Positions 1 through 7,038 of a stretch of 20,972 nt of DNA are shown piece after piece. The notes beneath the pieces are model-generated. The model was not told the origin of the DNA. It did no database searches and saw only the letters and a program-made list of their open reading frames with translations. The stretch comes from Limnochordia bacterium (GTDB lineage: Bacteria; Bacillota; Limnochordia; Darwinibacteriales; DTU012): positions 1-20,972 of the forward strand of contig SKHL01000160.1 of the NCBI GenBank assembly GCA_007116995.1, written 5' to 3'. Both the position numbers and the translations under genes were made by a program. Every line of letters begins with the position of its first letter. Position 1 is the stretch's first letter.

Positions 1-24
1 AGCCAGAAGAACAACATATAGTAT

Positions 25-62
25 GAAAAAACGCCCTGAAGTTCTCTATTCTCCAGGGCGTT
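25..62 (-). terminator. Rho-independent terminator of the SDR gene
   Basis: Inverted arms AACGCCCTG (30-38) and CAGGGCGTT (54-62) form a GC-rich 9-bp stem. Read on the minus strand, the stem is followed by a T run (complement of the A run at 25-30). It begins a few bases after the stop codon at 68-70 of the minus-strand SDR gene, so it should end that transcript. Confidence 0.9.
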
Positions 63-67
63 CCTTA

Positions 68-862
68 TTATTTCATTTCTTGACCACCAGTTACATTAAT
101 GGCTTGACCTGTCATATAACTACTCTCACTCGAGGCTAAAAATATCATCACATTCGCTACATCATCATAAGTGCAACCCCGTTTCATAGGAACCTGATTT
201 AAGTATTTTTGCCGTACTTCCTCTTTGGTAATTCCTTGGTTCTTAGCGTATTGCTCATACAGACTGTTAACCCATAAAGGAGAATCTAACATATTTCCAG
301 GACAAAGTGAGTTTACCCGAATGTTTTTATCGGCTAACTCCAACGCTAAGCTTTGTGTTAAACCGATCCCTCCAAACTTGGATGCGGCATAGGCCGAGTT
401 TTTCGCTGACCCTTTCTTCCCAGATTTACTGTTGATTTGCACTATATTTCCACTACCTTGTTTCAGCATAATCGGTACTACTGCTTTGGCACAATGAAAA
501 TACCCTGCTAAATTCACTTCAACAACTTTTTGCCACTCTTCGCTAGTAAACTCATGCACAGGCTTGGCTATTAAAATGGCAGCATTTACCACTAGCAGGT
601 CCAAACGGCCAAAGGTATCCATGGCCTTTTGGGCCATTCTTTCGCATTGGCTATAGTCAGTCACATCTACTTGCATAGCGACTACACTCTCAAGATCCTT
701 AGCTACATGGTTAGCTGCATCAAGATTAATGTCTGCTATGACCACCTTTGCTCCCTCTTCCACTAAACGTGCTACCAGGGCTGCACCTAACCCTTGTCCT
801 CCACCTGTTACCACTGCTACCTGGCCACTTAACCGTTGATACTCACGACTACTACCCATCAT
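68..862 (-). CDS. SDR-family dehydrogenase, sorbitol-6-phosphate 2-dehydrogenase (SrlD)-like
   Basis: A classical short-chain dehydrogenase. It has the N-terminal cofactor loop TGGGQGLG, an NAA variant of the NNAG motif, a catalytic Ser in INSKSG, and the YAASK Tyr/Lys pair near residues 158-162. The end, NVTGGQEMK, and the overall length (about 264 aa) resemble enterobacterial SrlD, which converts D-sorbitol 6-phosphate to fructose 6-phosphate with NAD. Substrate assignment is by family resemblance only; another polyol or polyol phosphate is possible. The start is set at the second ATG (860-862) because AAGGA lies five bases before it, while the first ATG (866-868) touches that site. The same reading frame stays open upstream to 1012 with protein-like content, so the native N-terminus may be longer. 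The gene is divergent from the zinc dehydrogenase operon. No PTS transporter or kinase is visible here to supply a sugar phosphate. Confidence 0.85.
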   Translation of the reverse strand: MMGSSREYQRLSGQVAVVTGGGQGLGAALVARLVEEGAKVVIADINLDAANHVAKDLESVVAMQVDVTDYSQCERMAQKAMDTFGRLDLLVVNAAILIAKPVHEFTSEEWQKVVEVNLAGYFHCAKAVVPIMLKQGSGNIVQINSKSGKKGSAKNSAYAASKFGGIGLTQSLALELADKNIRVNSLCPGNMLDSPLWVNSLYEQYAKNQGITKEEVRQKYLNQVPMKRGCTYDDVANVMIFLASSESSYMTGQAINVTGGQEMK

Positions 863-1012
863 TCTCATCCTTTCATTTTCGTAATTCCTGCTTGGTCTAC
901 ATGATCGGTCATTAAAAAAGAAGGAATCCCCCTCTTTTTCTCTAACTGTATTAATTGATTCACCAATCAGACGCTGTATAATTCTACCATCTGGATTATA
1001 CCATAATTCGCT
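863..1012 (-). other. In-frame open extension upstream of the SDR gene (possible lost start)
   Basis: Reading upstream of the SDR ATG on the minus strand, the same frame is open for about 50 codons, back to a TAA at 1013-1015. It reads as plausible protein: YNPDGRIIQRLIGESI (about 953-1000), then NTVREKEGDSFFFND (about 908-952), then RPSRNYENER up to the Met. There is no in-frame ATG, GTG or TTG. An ATG at 1002-1004 is one base out of frame with Trp-Tyr-Asn-Pro and reaches a stop after two codons. Either this is a conserved N-terminal extension whose start was lost by a one-base indel, it is translated from a non-standard start, or it is a chance open frame. Confidence 0.4.
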
Positions 1013-1126
1013 TTATTTTCCTAGATAGACCCCGTGATTGCACTGCAAAAAGTCCATAAAACAAGCATTCCCAAAAAAATATCAGTATAAACAGTCTAAT
1101 GATCCTGGACCTAGGTAATTTTTCTC

Positions 1127-1154
1127 GTATACCAAGAGTTTGGTATACCCAAGG
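1127..1154. promoter_or_regulatory. Two adjacent GTATAC-centred operator-like sites
   Basis: GTATACCAA (1127-1135) and TTGGTATAC (1140-1148) are perfect 9-bp inverted arms separated by GAGT. The right arm continues as TTGGTATACCCAA (1140-1152), close to the TTGGTATACCAA core known for UxuR/ExuR-type GntR-family repressors. The two GTATAC centres are 16 bp apart. The site sits in the divergent region between the SDR gene and the zinc-dehydrogenase operon, so it could control both. The regulator is not in the window; the family assignment is an inference from the motif. Confidence 0.45.
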
Positions 1155-1234
1155 TCGCGAAGCAATATTGTAGCATTCACCAATGGATTTTACTAAATCT
1201 TATCGAAAATGAAGATGCTACAATAAAGTAAATA

Positions 1235-1243
1235 TGGTATAAT
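1235..1243 (+). promoter_or_regulatory. Extended -10 promoter of the dehydrogenase/lipoate operon
   Basis: TGG followed by a perfect TATAAT (1238-1243) is an extended -10 element. No good -35 is seen at 16-18 bp, which fits extended -10 promoters. Transcription would start near 1250, inside the dyad at 1249-1274 and about 80 bases before the ATG at 1330. Confidence 0.55.
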
Positions 1244-1248
1244 AATCA

Positions 1249-1274
1249 CTAGTGAGTCCTATGAGACCCACTAG
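1249..1274. promoter_or_regulatory. Dyad at the predicted transcription start (operator or 5'-UTR hairpin)
   Basis: CTAGTGAGTC (1249-1258) faces GACCCACTAG (1265-1274), matching at nine of ten positions. Outside it lie a second pair of arms, TATGGTAT (1233-1240) and ATACCATA (1277-1284). Placed directly after the -10 box, this could be a repressor site or a leader hairpin. Together with the upstream sites it is the main content of the gene-free stretch 1013-1329; the rest is A/T-rich and shows no further gene. Confidence 0.45.
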
Positions 1275-1329
1275 AAATACCATAGTTTTGGCAGATTTCT
1301 ACGTGTATCCAAATTGAGAGGAGTTAATT

Positions 1330-2586
1330 ATGCTAACCAAAGCTGTACGTTTATATGGAAAGAACGATTTGCGCCTTGAAGAATTCGAGTTGCCAGCGAT
1401 TAAAGACGACCAAATCTTAGCACACATAGTATCTGATAGTATCTGTATGTCCTCCTATAAGGCCTCTATTCAGGGCCGTGACCATAAAAGGGTTCCTGAT
1501 AATGTCAGTGACAATCCTATCATCATAGGCCATGAATTTTGTGGAGAAATCATAGAAGTGGGAGCTAAGTGGACAGATAAGTTCAAACCAGGCAATAAAT
1601 TCGCCATTCAACCAGCCCTCAATTACAAAGGCTCTCTAGCAGCGCCCGGTTACTCCTATCCATACACTGGAGGCTCAGCAACATACATTATCATTCCCAA
1701 TGAGGTAATGGAACTAGGCTGTCTTTTGGAGTATAAGGGTGATTCCTATTTCTATGGTTCCCTATCGGAGCCTATGTCCTGTATTGTTGGGGCCTACCAT
1801 GCCAATTACCACACAGAAAATGGCAGTTATGTGCATAATATGGGCATTGTACCCCAAGGAAACATGGCTATTCTGGCAGGAGCAGGCCCTATGGGTTTAG
1901 GCGCGATTGACTATGCTATTCATTGTGATCGTAAACCGAAACTAGTAGTAGTTACTGATATTGATCAAGCACGTCTTGATCGAGCGGCTAGCATCTATAC
2001 CGTTAAAGAGGCAGCTAATAATGGAGTTGTACTAAAGTATGTAAATACCCAGAATATCGATAATGCCACCGCATATTTGATGAAATTAACAGATGGAGTT
2101 GGGTATGACGATGTGTTCGTTTATGCTCCAGTACGCCCTGTCATCGAACAAGGCGATGCCATTTTAGCGAAAGATGGTTGCCTAAACTTCTTTGCTGGCC
2201 CAACCAATCCCAACTTCACAGCAGAATTTAATTTCTATAACGTGCATTATGCTTCTACCCATGTGGCGGGCACTAGCGGTGGCAACACCGATGACATGGT
2301 GGAGTCACTACAAATGATGGAAACCGGCAAGATAAACCCATCGGCCATGATTACTCACGTGGGCGGGTTAAACAGTGTAGTCGATACAACGATTAGCCTA
2401 CCTCAGATTCCCGGTGGTAAAAAGCTAGTCTACACCAATATTGATATGGAACTGACCGCCATCGATGAACTGGGGCAAGGGAAGGATCCCTTATCGCAGA
2501 AACTAGCCGAGATTGTCAGTAGACACAACGGATTATGGTGCAGTGAAGCTGAGAAATACCTGCTAGCGAACGCCAAGAAAATCTAA
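1330..2586 (+). CDS. Zinc-binding MDR dehydrogenase, L-sorbose-1-phosphate reductase (SorE)-like
   Basis: A medium-chain alcohol/polyol dehydrogenase of 418 aa. Cys39 (in SICMSS) and His68-Glu69 (in GHEF) occupy the catalytic-zinc positions, and a Rossmann loop AGAGPMGLG follows in the middle. The four-Cys structural-zinc lobe of classical alcohol dehydrogenases is absent: the region around 90-115 has no Cys cluster. Length, the SLSEPMSC stretch and the general layout recall SorE, which reduces L-sorbose 1-phosphate to sorbitol 6-phosphate. A divergent SrlD-like SDR would be the logical next step. The start ATG has AGAGGAG at 1317-1323, six bases upstream. It is the first gene of the operon that continues with lipB-lipA-E2-E3-E1, so its oxidation product may feed that complex. 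Substrate is inferred, not proven; other polyol or inositol-type substrates remain possible. Confidence 0.8.
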   Translation: MLTKAVRLYGKNDLRLEEFELPAIKDDQILAHIVSDSICMSSYKASIQGRDHKRVPDNVSDNPIIIGHEFCGEIIEVGAKWTDKFKPGNKFAIQPALNYKGSLAAPGYSYPYTGGSATYIIIPNEVMELGCLLEYKGDSYFYGSLSEPMSCIVGAYHANYHTENGSYVHNMGIVPQGNMAILAGAGPMGLGAIDYAIHCDRKPKLVVVTDIDQARLDRAASIYTVKEAANNGVVLKYVNTQNIDNATAYLMKLTDGVGYDDVFVYAPVRPVIEQGDAILAKDGCLNFFAGPTNPNFTAEFNFYNVHYASTHVAGTSGGNTDDMVESLQMMETGKINPSAMITHVGGLNSVVDTTISLPQIPGGKKLVYTNIDMELTAIDELGQGKDPLSQKLAEIVSRHNGLWCSEAEKYLLANAKKI

Positions 2587-2599
2587 GCTAGCAAGCCCA

Positions 2600-2629
2600 G
2601 CAGATCCCTAACAATTCAGAGGGATCTGC
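2600..2629 (+). other. Strong stem-loop between the dehydrogenase and lipB, no U tract
   Basis: GCAGATCCCT (2600-2609) and AGGGATCTGC (2620-2629) are perfect 10-bp arms around a 10-base loop. No T run follows (ACGACTGC), so it is unlikely to be a simple terminator. It may protect or process the mRNA between the first gene and the downstream lipB. Confidence 0.6.
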
Positions 2630-2651
2630 ACGACTGCAGCGAGGTGATTCA

Positions 2652-3353
2652 GTGAAACTTCAATACTGCTATTTGGGAAAAATAGGGTATGAAGATGCCC
2701 AAGCTCTACAATATCGTCTACTCACATTACGCCAACAAAATATCATTCCAGATACGTTGCTTCTATTAGAGCATTATCCAGTAATCACCTTAGGTAAGCA
2801 AGCCAAACGAGCTAATATTATTGCATCCATAGACAATCTTAACCGGCAAGGCATCCAAATCCACGAGACAAACCGCGGTGGAGACGTTACCTATCATGGA
2901 CCAGGTCAAATTGTGGGATATCCCATTTTAGATCTAACTAACCACGGTAAAGACATTCGTAAATTCATCCGCAACGTGGAGGATGTGTTTATCCAACTGC
3001 TTCAGCATGAATATGGCATTTGCGCAATGAGGGATCAACAATACACAGGAGTATGGGTGGGTACCCAAAAGATAACAGCGATTGGATTTGCTATTAAACG
3101 GTGGGTGAGCATGCATGGGTTCGCTTTTAATGTAAATACAAATCTCACTCACTTTCAGTGGATTCACCCCTGTGGAATTATGGATAAGGGAGTTACATCC
3201 CTGCAAGCTCTAGTAGGAAAGGAAGTTTCTTGGTCAACCGTAAACAAGCAAGTAGTAAACTATTTTTGTACTACATTTAGACAGGCACCACAGGAGATAT
3301 TACCAGAGATGTTAGCCGAATTACTAGGGAGTTCACATAATGCAAACCCGTAA
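2652..3353 (+). CDS. lipB: Octanoyl-[ACP]:protein N-octanoyltransferase LipB
   Basis: Moves the octanoyl group from acyl carrier protein to the lipoyl-domain lysine, the first step of de novo lipoylation. It has the LipB signature RGGDVTYHGPGQIVGYP, the catalytic lysine context KITAIGF (Lys140) and the catalytic cysteine HPCGIMDKGVTSL (Cys174). Its length, 233 aa, is normal for the family. The start is GTG at 2652, preceded by GAGGTG at 2641-2646. Its 3' end overlaps lipA by 14 bases, so the two are translationally linked. Sitting just before the E2 gene, its natural partner is the E2 lipoyl domain encoded downstream. Confidence 0.95.
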   Translation: MKLQYCYLGKIGYEDAQALQYRLLTLRQQNIIPDTLLLLEHYPVITLGKQAKRANIIASIDNLNRQGIQIHETNRGGDVTYHGPGQIVGYPILDLTNHGKDIRKFIRNVEDVFIQLLQHEYGICAMRDQQYTGVWVGTQKITAIGFAIKRWVSMHGFAFNVNTNLTHFQWIHPCGIMDKGVTSLQALVGKEVSWSTVNKQVVNYFCTTFRQAPQEILPEMLAELLGSSHNANP

Positions 3354-4203
3354 ACCGGAATGGTTAAAAGTGCGTCATCGTAGCACCGATGAAGCCATGG
3401 AAGTACACAAATTGCTTAAGAAGCTGTCCTTGCATACAGTCTGTCAAGAAGCGAGTTGCCCAAATATCATGGAATGTTTTGGACGCAAAACAGCGACTTT
3501 CATGATTTTAGGTAGAATCTGTACCCGCAACTGTACCTTTTGTAATGTAGAAAAAAATCTTCCTCAACCCTTAGATCCCCAGGAACCAAGAAATGTAGCA
3601 GTTGCAGTGGCCCAGCTTAAGCTCAAGCATGTAGTGATCACCTCGGTTACAAGAGATGATCTAGCAGATGGGGGCAGTACCCATTTCGCTGATGTCATCG
3701 ATGCAATTCGTACCCAAGATAGCCAAGTGGTCGTTGAAGTACTGATTCCCGATTTTGGCGGAAGTGAACCAGCATTAAAATCCGTTGTGCAAGCCGAACC
3801 CGACATTCTTAATCACAATATAGAAACCGTTCCCCGCCTATACCCCACAGTTCGGCCTATGGCAGTGTATGCTCGATCGCTAGAACTGTTAAGGAACGTT
3901 AAACTTTTTACATCGAATATATTGACGAAATCTGGAATCATGTTAGGTCTCGGTGAAGGTGAGTCTGAAGTAATCCGCGTCCTGCAAGATTTACGCACAG
4001 TAGATTGTGACTTACTCACCATTGGGCAGTACTTAGCACCATCGAAACTTCATCATCCAGTCGTAGAATATATCGATCCTGTGGTCTTTGAACGATATAA
4101 GCAAATCGCACTAGAGTTAGGATTTAAATATGTGGCTTCCTCCCCATTAGTACGCAGTTCCTATCATGCAGAAGAAGTAGTAAACTACATTCCTGCAAAA
4201 TAA
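3340..4203 (+). CDS. lipA: Lipoyl synthase LipA (radical SAM)
   Basis: Inserts two sulfur atoms into the protein-bound octanoyl chain. Both iron-sulfur sites are visible. The auxiliary cluster uses Cys35, Cys40 and Cys46 (CQEASCPNIMEC) with the conserved Ser of the C-terminal RSSYH motif (about 272-276). The radical-SAM cluster is CTRNCTFC (Cys61, Cys65, Cys68). At 287 aa it is of typical length and appears intact. The ATG lies inside the end of lipB. A 54-base gap with a GGAGG site then leads to the E2 gene. The linkage supplies lipoate to the complex encoded in the same operon without a need for scavenged lipoate. Confidence 0.97.
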   Translation: MQTRKPEWLKVRHRSTDEAMEVHKLLKKLSLHTVCQEASCPNIMECFGRKTATFMILGRICTRNCTFCNVEKNLPQPLDPQEPRNVAVAVAQLKLKHVVITSVTRDDLADGGSTHFADVIDAIRTQDSQVVVEVLIPDFGGSEPALKSVVQAEPDILNHNIETVPRLYPTVRPMAVYARSLELLRNVKLFTSNILTKSGIMLGLGEGESEVIRVLQDLRTVDCDLLTIGQYLAPSKLHHPVVEYIDPVVFERYKQIALELGFKYVASSPLVRSSYHAEEVVNYIPAK

Positions 4204-4257
4204 GCCTTATGGAACTATATTCAGAGAAGCCATCTTAAAACAGAAGGAGGAATACCT

Positions 4258-5613
4258 ATGGCAACACCAGTAATTATGCCGCGCCAGGGCCAATCAGTAG
4301 AAAGCTGTATCATTACTGAATGGCATAAGCAAAAAGGGGATCAGGTGGAAGTTGGAGATATTCTATTCTCTTACGAAACGGACAAAGCAAGTTTTGAAGA
4401 AGAAGCAAAGGAGGCCGGAGTTTTATTAGAGGTTTTCTTCGCTGAAGAAGAAGATGTTCCTGTTCTTACTGCTGTGGCAGTGATTGGCCAAGCAGGAGAG
4501 GATGTCGCAGACTTACGACCGAATTCCAGCTCAGACACGCCCGCCGAGGATGTAAAAATGGACTCAACACCAGATTCAGGTACATCCCAGACACAGCAAG
4601 ATGCTCCATTAGTGGAGGACTCTGTAACGCAACTGACAACAGGAGATCAAAAAATATCTCCGAGAGCCAGAAATTTAGCTAAAAGACGCAATGTGGATAC
4701 GCGCTTAGCTACTGCCACGGGTCCAGAAGGCCGTGTGATTCAAAGAGATATTGAAAAATTAATCGCAACAGGACATCAAGCCACACCCGCAGCAAAAGAA
4801 GGCTATCTACAAGCTGGTCAAGAATTGACTGGGACTGGACTAGGTGGACGAGTGACCACATTGGATCTTCAGCAATCACCAGTAACTACTCCATCAGGGG
4901 ACAACCAACTAATAGACAATGCCTATCAGGATGTAAAACTGAGCAATATGCGCAAGGTTATTGCCAAAGCTATGCACCAATCCATCAGTACCACAGCCCA
5001 ACTAACCTTACATAATAGCTTCGATGCTACAGCGATCTTAGCCTATCGTAAGCAGTTGAAGGCGAGCCAAGAAGCAATGGGATTGGCCAATATTACACTC
5101 AATGATATCATTCTATATGCTGTGAGCCGCACATTACTGAATCATCCGGATCTAAATGCTCACTTCCTAGGAGATAGCATGCGGCTATTTCGACATGCTC
5201 ATTTAGGTATTGCCGTTGATACAGAGCGAGGACTAATGGTTCCCACCGTCTTTAATGCCGATTTGAAATCATTGAACCAGATATCTAGTGAAGTAAAAGA
5301 ATTAGCCACATCTTGCCAAAAGGGAGCGGTTGACCCAGATAGCCTTCAAGGAGCTACTTTTACGATAACAAATTTAGGCACATTAGGAATTGAGTCCTTT
5401 ACTCCAGTGCTTAATCCGCCCCAGACGGGTATTCTAGGTGTAAACACCATTGAGTATAAAGCACGGGAAGTAGATGGAGAAATCCTCCACTACCCAGCCA
5501 TGGGCCTGTCTCTCACCTTTGATCACAGGGCTCTAGATGGGGCACCAGCAGCCAGATTCTTAGCTGAGCTGGGCAGAAATCTAGAGAGTTTTTCGGTTTT
5601 GTTAAGTCGATGA
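4258..5613 (+). CDS. Dihydrolipoamide acyltransferase, E2 of a 2-oxoacid/acetoin-type complex
   Basis: The core subunit that accepts the acyl group on lipoate and passes it to CoA. Domains in order: an N-terminal lipoyl domain (about 1-80) with the modified Lys43 in ETDKAS; an acidic Ser/Thr/Pro-rich linker; an E3-binding domain from about 132 (SPRARNLAKR ... TGPEGRV); a second, degenerate copy of that motif (TPAAKEGYLQAG ... GTGLGGRV, about 171-206); and a catalytic domain from about 225 with the active-site motif HRALDG (His423, Asp427). The length, 451 aa, fits one lipoyl domain. E3 and E1 genes follow directly. Sequence alone does not say whether the acyl group comes from pyruvate, acetoin, a branched 2-oxoacid or a sugar-derived compound. 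Confidence 0.93.
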   Translation: MATPVIMPRQGQSVESCIITEWHKQKGDQVEVGDILFSYETDKASFEEEAKEAGVLLEVFFAEEEDVPVLTAVAVIGQAGEDVADLRPNSSSDTPAEDVKMDSTPDSGTSQTQQDAPLVEDSVTQLTTGDQKISPRARNLAKRRNVDTRLATATGPEGRVIQRDIEKLIATGHQATPAAKEGYLQAGQELTGTGLGGRVTTLDLQQSPVTTPSGDNQLIDNAYQDVKLSNMRKVIAKAMHQSISTTAQLTLHNSFDATAILAYRKQLKASQEAMGLANITLNDIILYAVSRTLLNHPDLNAHFLGDSMRLFRHAHLGIAVDTERGLMVPTVFNADLKSLNQISSEVKELATSCQKGAVDPDSLQGATFTITNLGTLGIESFTPVLNPPQTGILGVNTIEYKAREVDGEILHYPAMGLSLTFDHRALDGAPAARFLAELGRNLESFSVLLSR

Positions 5614-5653
5614 GCACCAAGCAAACTCCTAATAGGTAAGGTGGTTACGAAAA

Positions 5654-7018
5654 ATGAGTTATGATTTAATCGTACTTGGGGGTGGCCCGGCCGGTTATCT
5701 AGCCTGTGAACGAGCAGGTCATGCCGGACTGAAAACCCTGTTAATTGAAAAACGGTTTTTGGGCGGCGTTTGTCTCAACGAGGGATGTATTCCTTCCAAA
5801 ACCCTGCTCTATTCAGCAAAAATCTATGATTATGCCCGCCATAGTAAAAAGTATGGGATTACAACAGATCATGCTATGCTTGATCACAAAACAGTAGTCA
5901 CCAGGAAAAACAAAGTGGTAAAAACTCTCGTGGGAGGAATTCGTAGCAAACTAAAGTCCTATCACGTGGATATGGTGGATGGATTTGGAGAAATACTAGG
6001 CAAATCCGGCGAGGAGTTCCGAGTCCAGGTAGACAACACTACATACTCAGGAAAGCGGGTATTAATCGCCACAGGTTCTCTACCTATAACCCCTCCAATT
6101 CCAGGGACTGAAGATGGTCTAGCTGCAGGTCATGTGCTCACTAACCGTGAGATTTTAGACTTAAATGAAATTCCTAGTTCCCTCGTGATCATTGGTGGAG
6201 GAGTAATAGGACTAGAAATGGCCTCGTACTTTAACTCCGCAGGTAGCTCCGTTACCATAATTGAAATGCTTGATCATATCGCTGGATATACGGATTCCGA
6301 CATAGCCTCGATCTTAATGAAGAACTACCAGAAAAAAGGAATTCAGTTTCAGTTAAGCTCAAAAGTAACGGCGATTAATGCTGATGGTGTTGTTTATGAA
6401 CATAAAAATCAGCAGTTCTCTATTCAAGCAGATAAAATACTTATGAGTATTGGTCGTCGTCCTGTCGTGGAGGGTTTCGGTCTAGAAAAACTAGGTGTCG
6501 AGCTTGTACGAGGTGGAATCAAGGTGGACGAAACAACGAGAACCAATATTCCTAATGTCTATGCTGCTGGTGATGTAAACGGATACTCTATGCTCGCCCA
6601 TACGGCCTATCGTGAAGCAGAGGTGTGCATTAATACTATCCTTGGCAAAAAAGATCAAGTGCGCTACCATACCATTCCCTCTGTTATTTATACTAACCCA
6701 GAAGTTGTATCTCTAGGGGAAACGGAAGAGACTGCTCGCGAGAAGGGCCTTGACTTTGATGTGGCCACTGTTTCTATGCGATATAGCGGTCGCTATGTAG
6801 CCGAAAACGAGGGTGGCGATGGAATCTGTAAAGTCCTTGTTGACAAACAGTACCGTCATCTTATTGGCGTACACATGATTGGCAATTACGCATCGGAAAT
6901 TATCTACGGTGCTGCGATCATGATGGAGATGGAGATGCGCATTGAAGACATCAAAGAGATCGTCTTTCCCCATCCCACTGTTTCGGAAGCAATTCGTGAA
7001 GCGATATTTGAAGTCTAA
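5654..7018 (+). CDS. lpdA: Dihydrolipoamide dehydrogenase (E3)
   Basis: Re-oxidises the dihydrolipoamide of E2 and passes electrons through FAD to NAD. It has the FAD loop GGGPAGY near residue 9, the redox-active disulfide CLNEGC (Cys40, Cys45), a second nucleotide-binding loop VIIGGGVIGLEMAS in the middle, the FAD-contacting AAGDVNG segment, and the C-terminal HPTVSE pair (His440, Glu445) that completes the partner subunit's active site. At 454 aa it is of normal length and has no N-terminal lipoyl domain. It lies 40 bases after E2 and 20 bases before E1, so the three complex genes are co-transcribed in the order E2-E3-E1. Confidence 0.96.
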   Translation: MSYDLIVLGGGPAGYLACERAGHAGLKTLLIEKRFLGGVCLNEGCIPSKTLLYSAKIYDYARHSKKYGITTDHAMLDHKTVVTRKNKVVKTLVGGIRSKLKSYHVDMVDGFGEILGKSGEEFRVQVDNTTYSGKRVLIATGSLPITPPIPGTEDGLAAGHVLTNREILDLNEIPSSLVIIGGGVIGLEMASYFNSAGSSVTIIEMLDHIAGYTDSDIASILMKNYQKKGIQFQLSSKVTAINADGVVYEHKNQQFSIQADKILMSIGRRPVVEGFGLEKLGVELVRGGIKVDETTRTNIPNVYAAGDVNGYSMLAHTAYREAEVCINTILGKKDQVRYHTIPSVIYTNPEVVSLGETEETAREKGLDFDVATVSMRYSGRYVAENEGGDGICKVLVDKQYRHLIGVHMIGNYASEIIYGAAIMMEMEMRIEDIKEIVFPHPTVSEAIREAIFEV

Positions 7019-7038
7019 TATAGAGAGGAAGAAAAAGA

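Noticed and set aside
995..1003. TGG-TATAAT on the minus strand as the SDR promoter
   Set aside because: It reads as Trp-Tyr-Asn codons of the open in-frame extension and has no supporting -35, so it may be coding coincidence. It is kept only as one of the TGGTAT copies.
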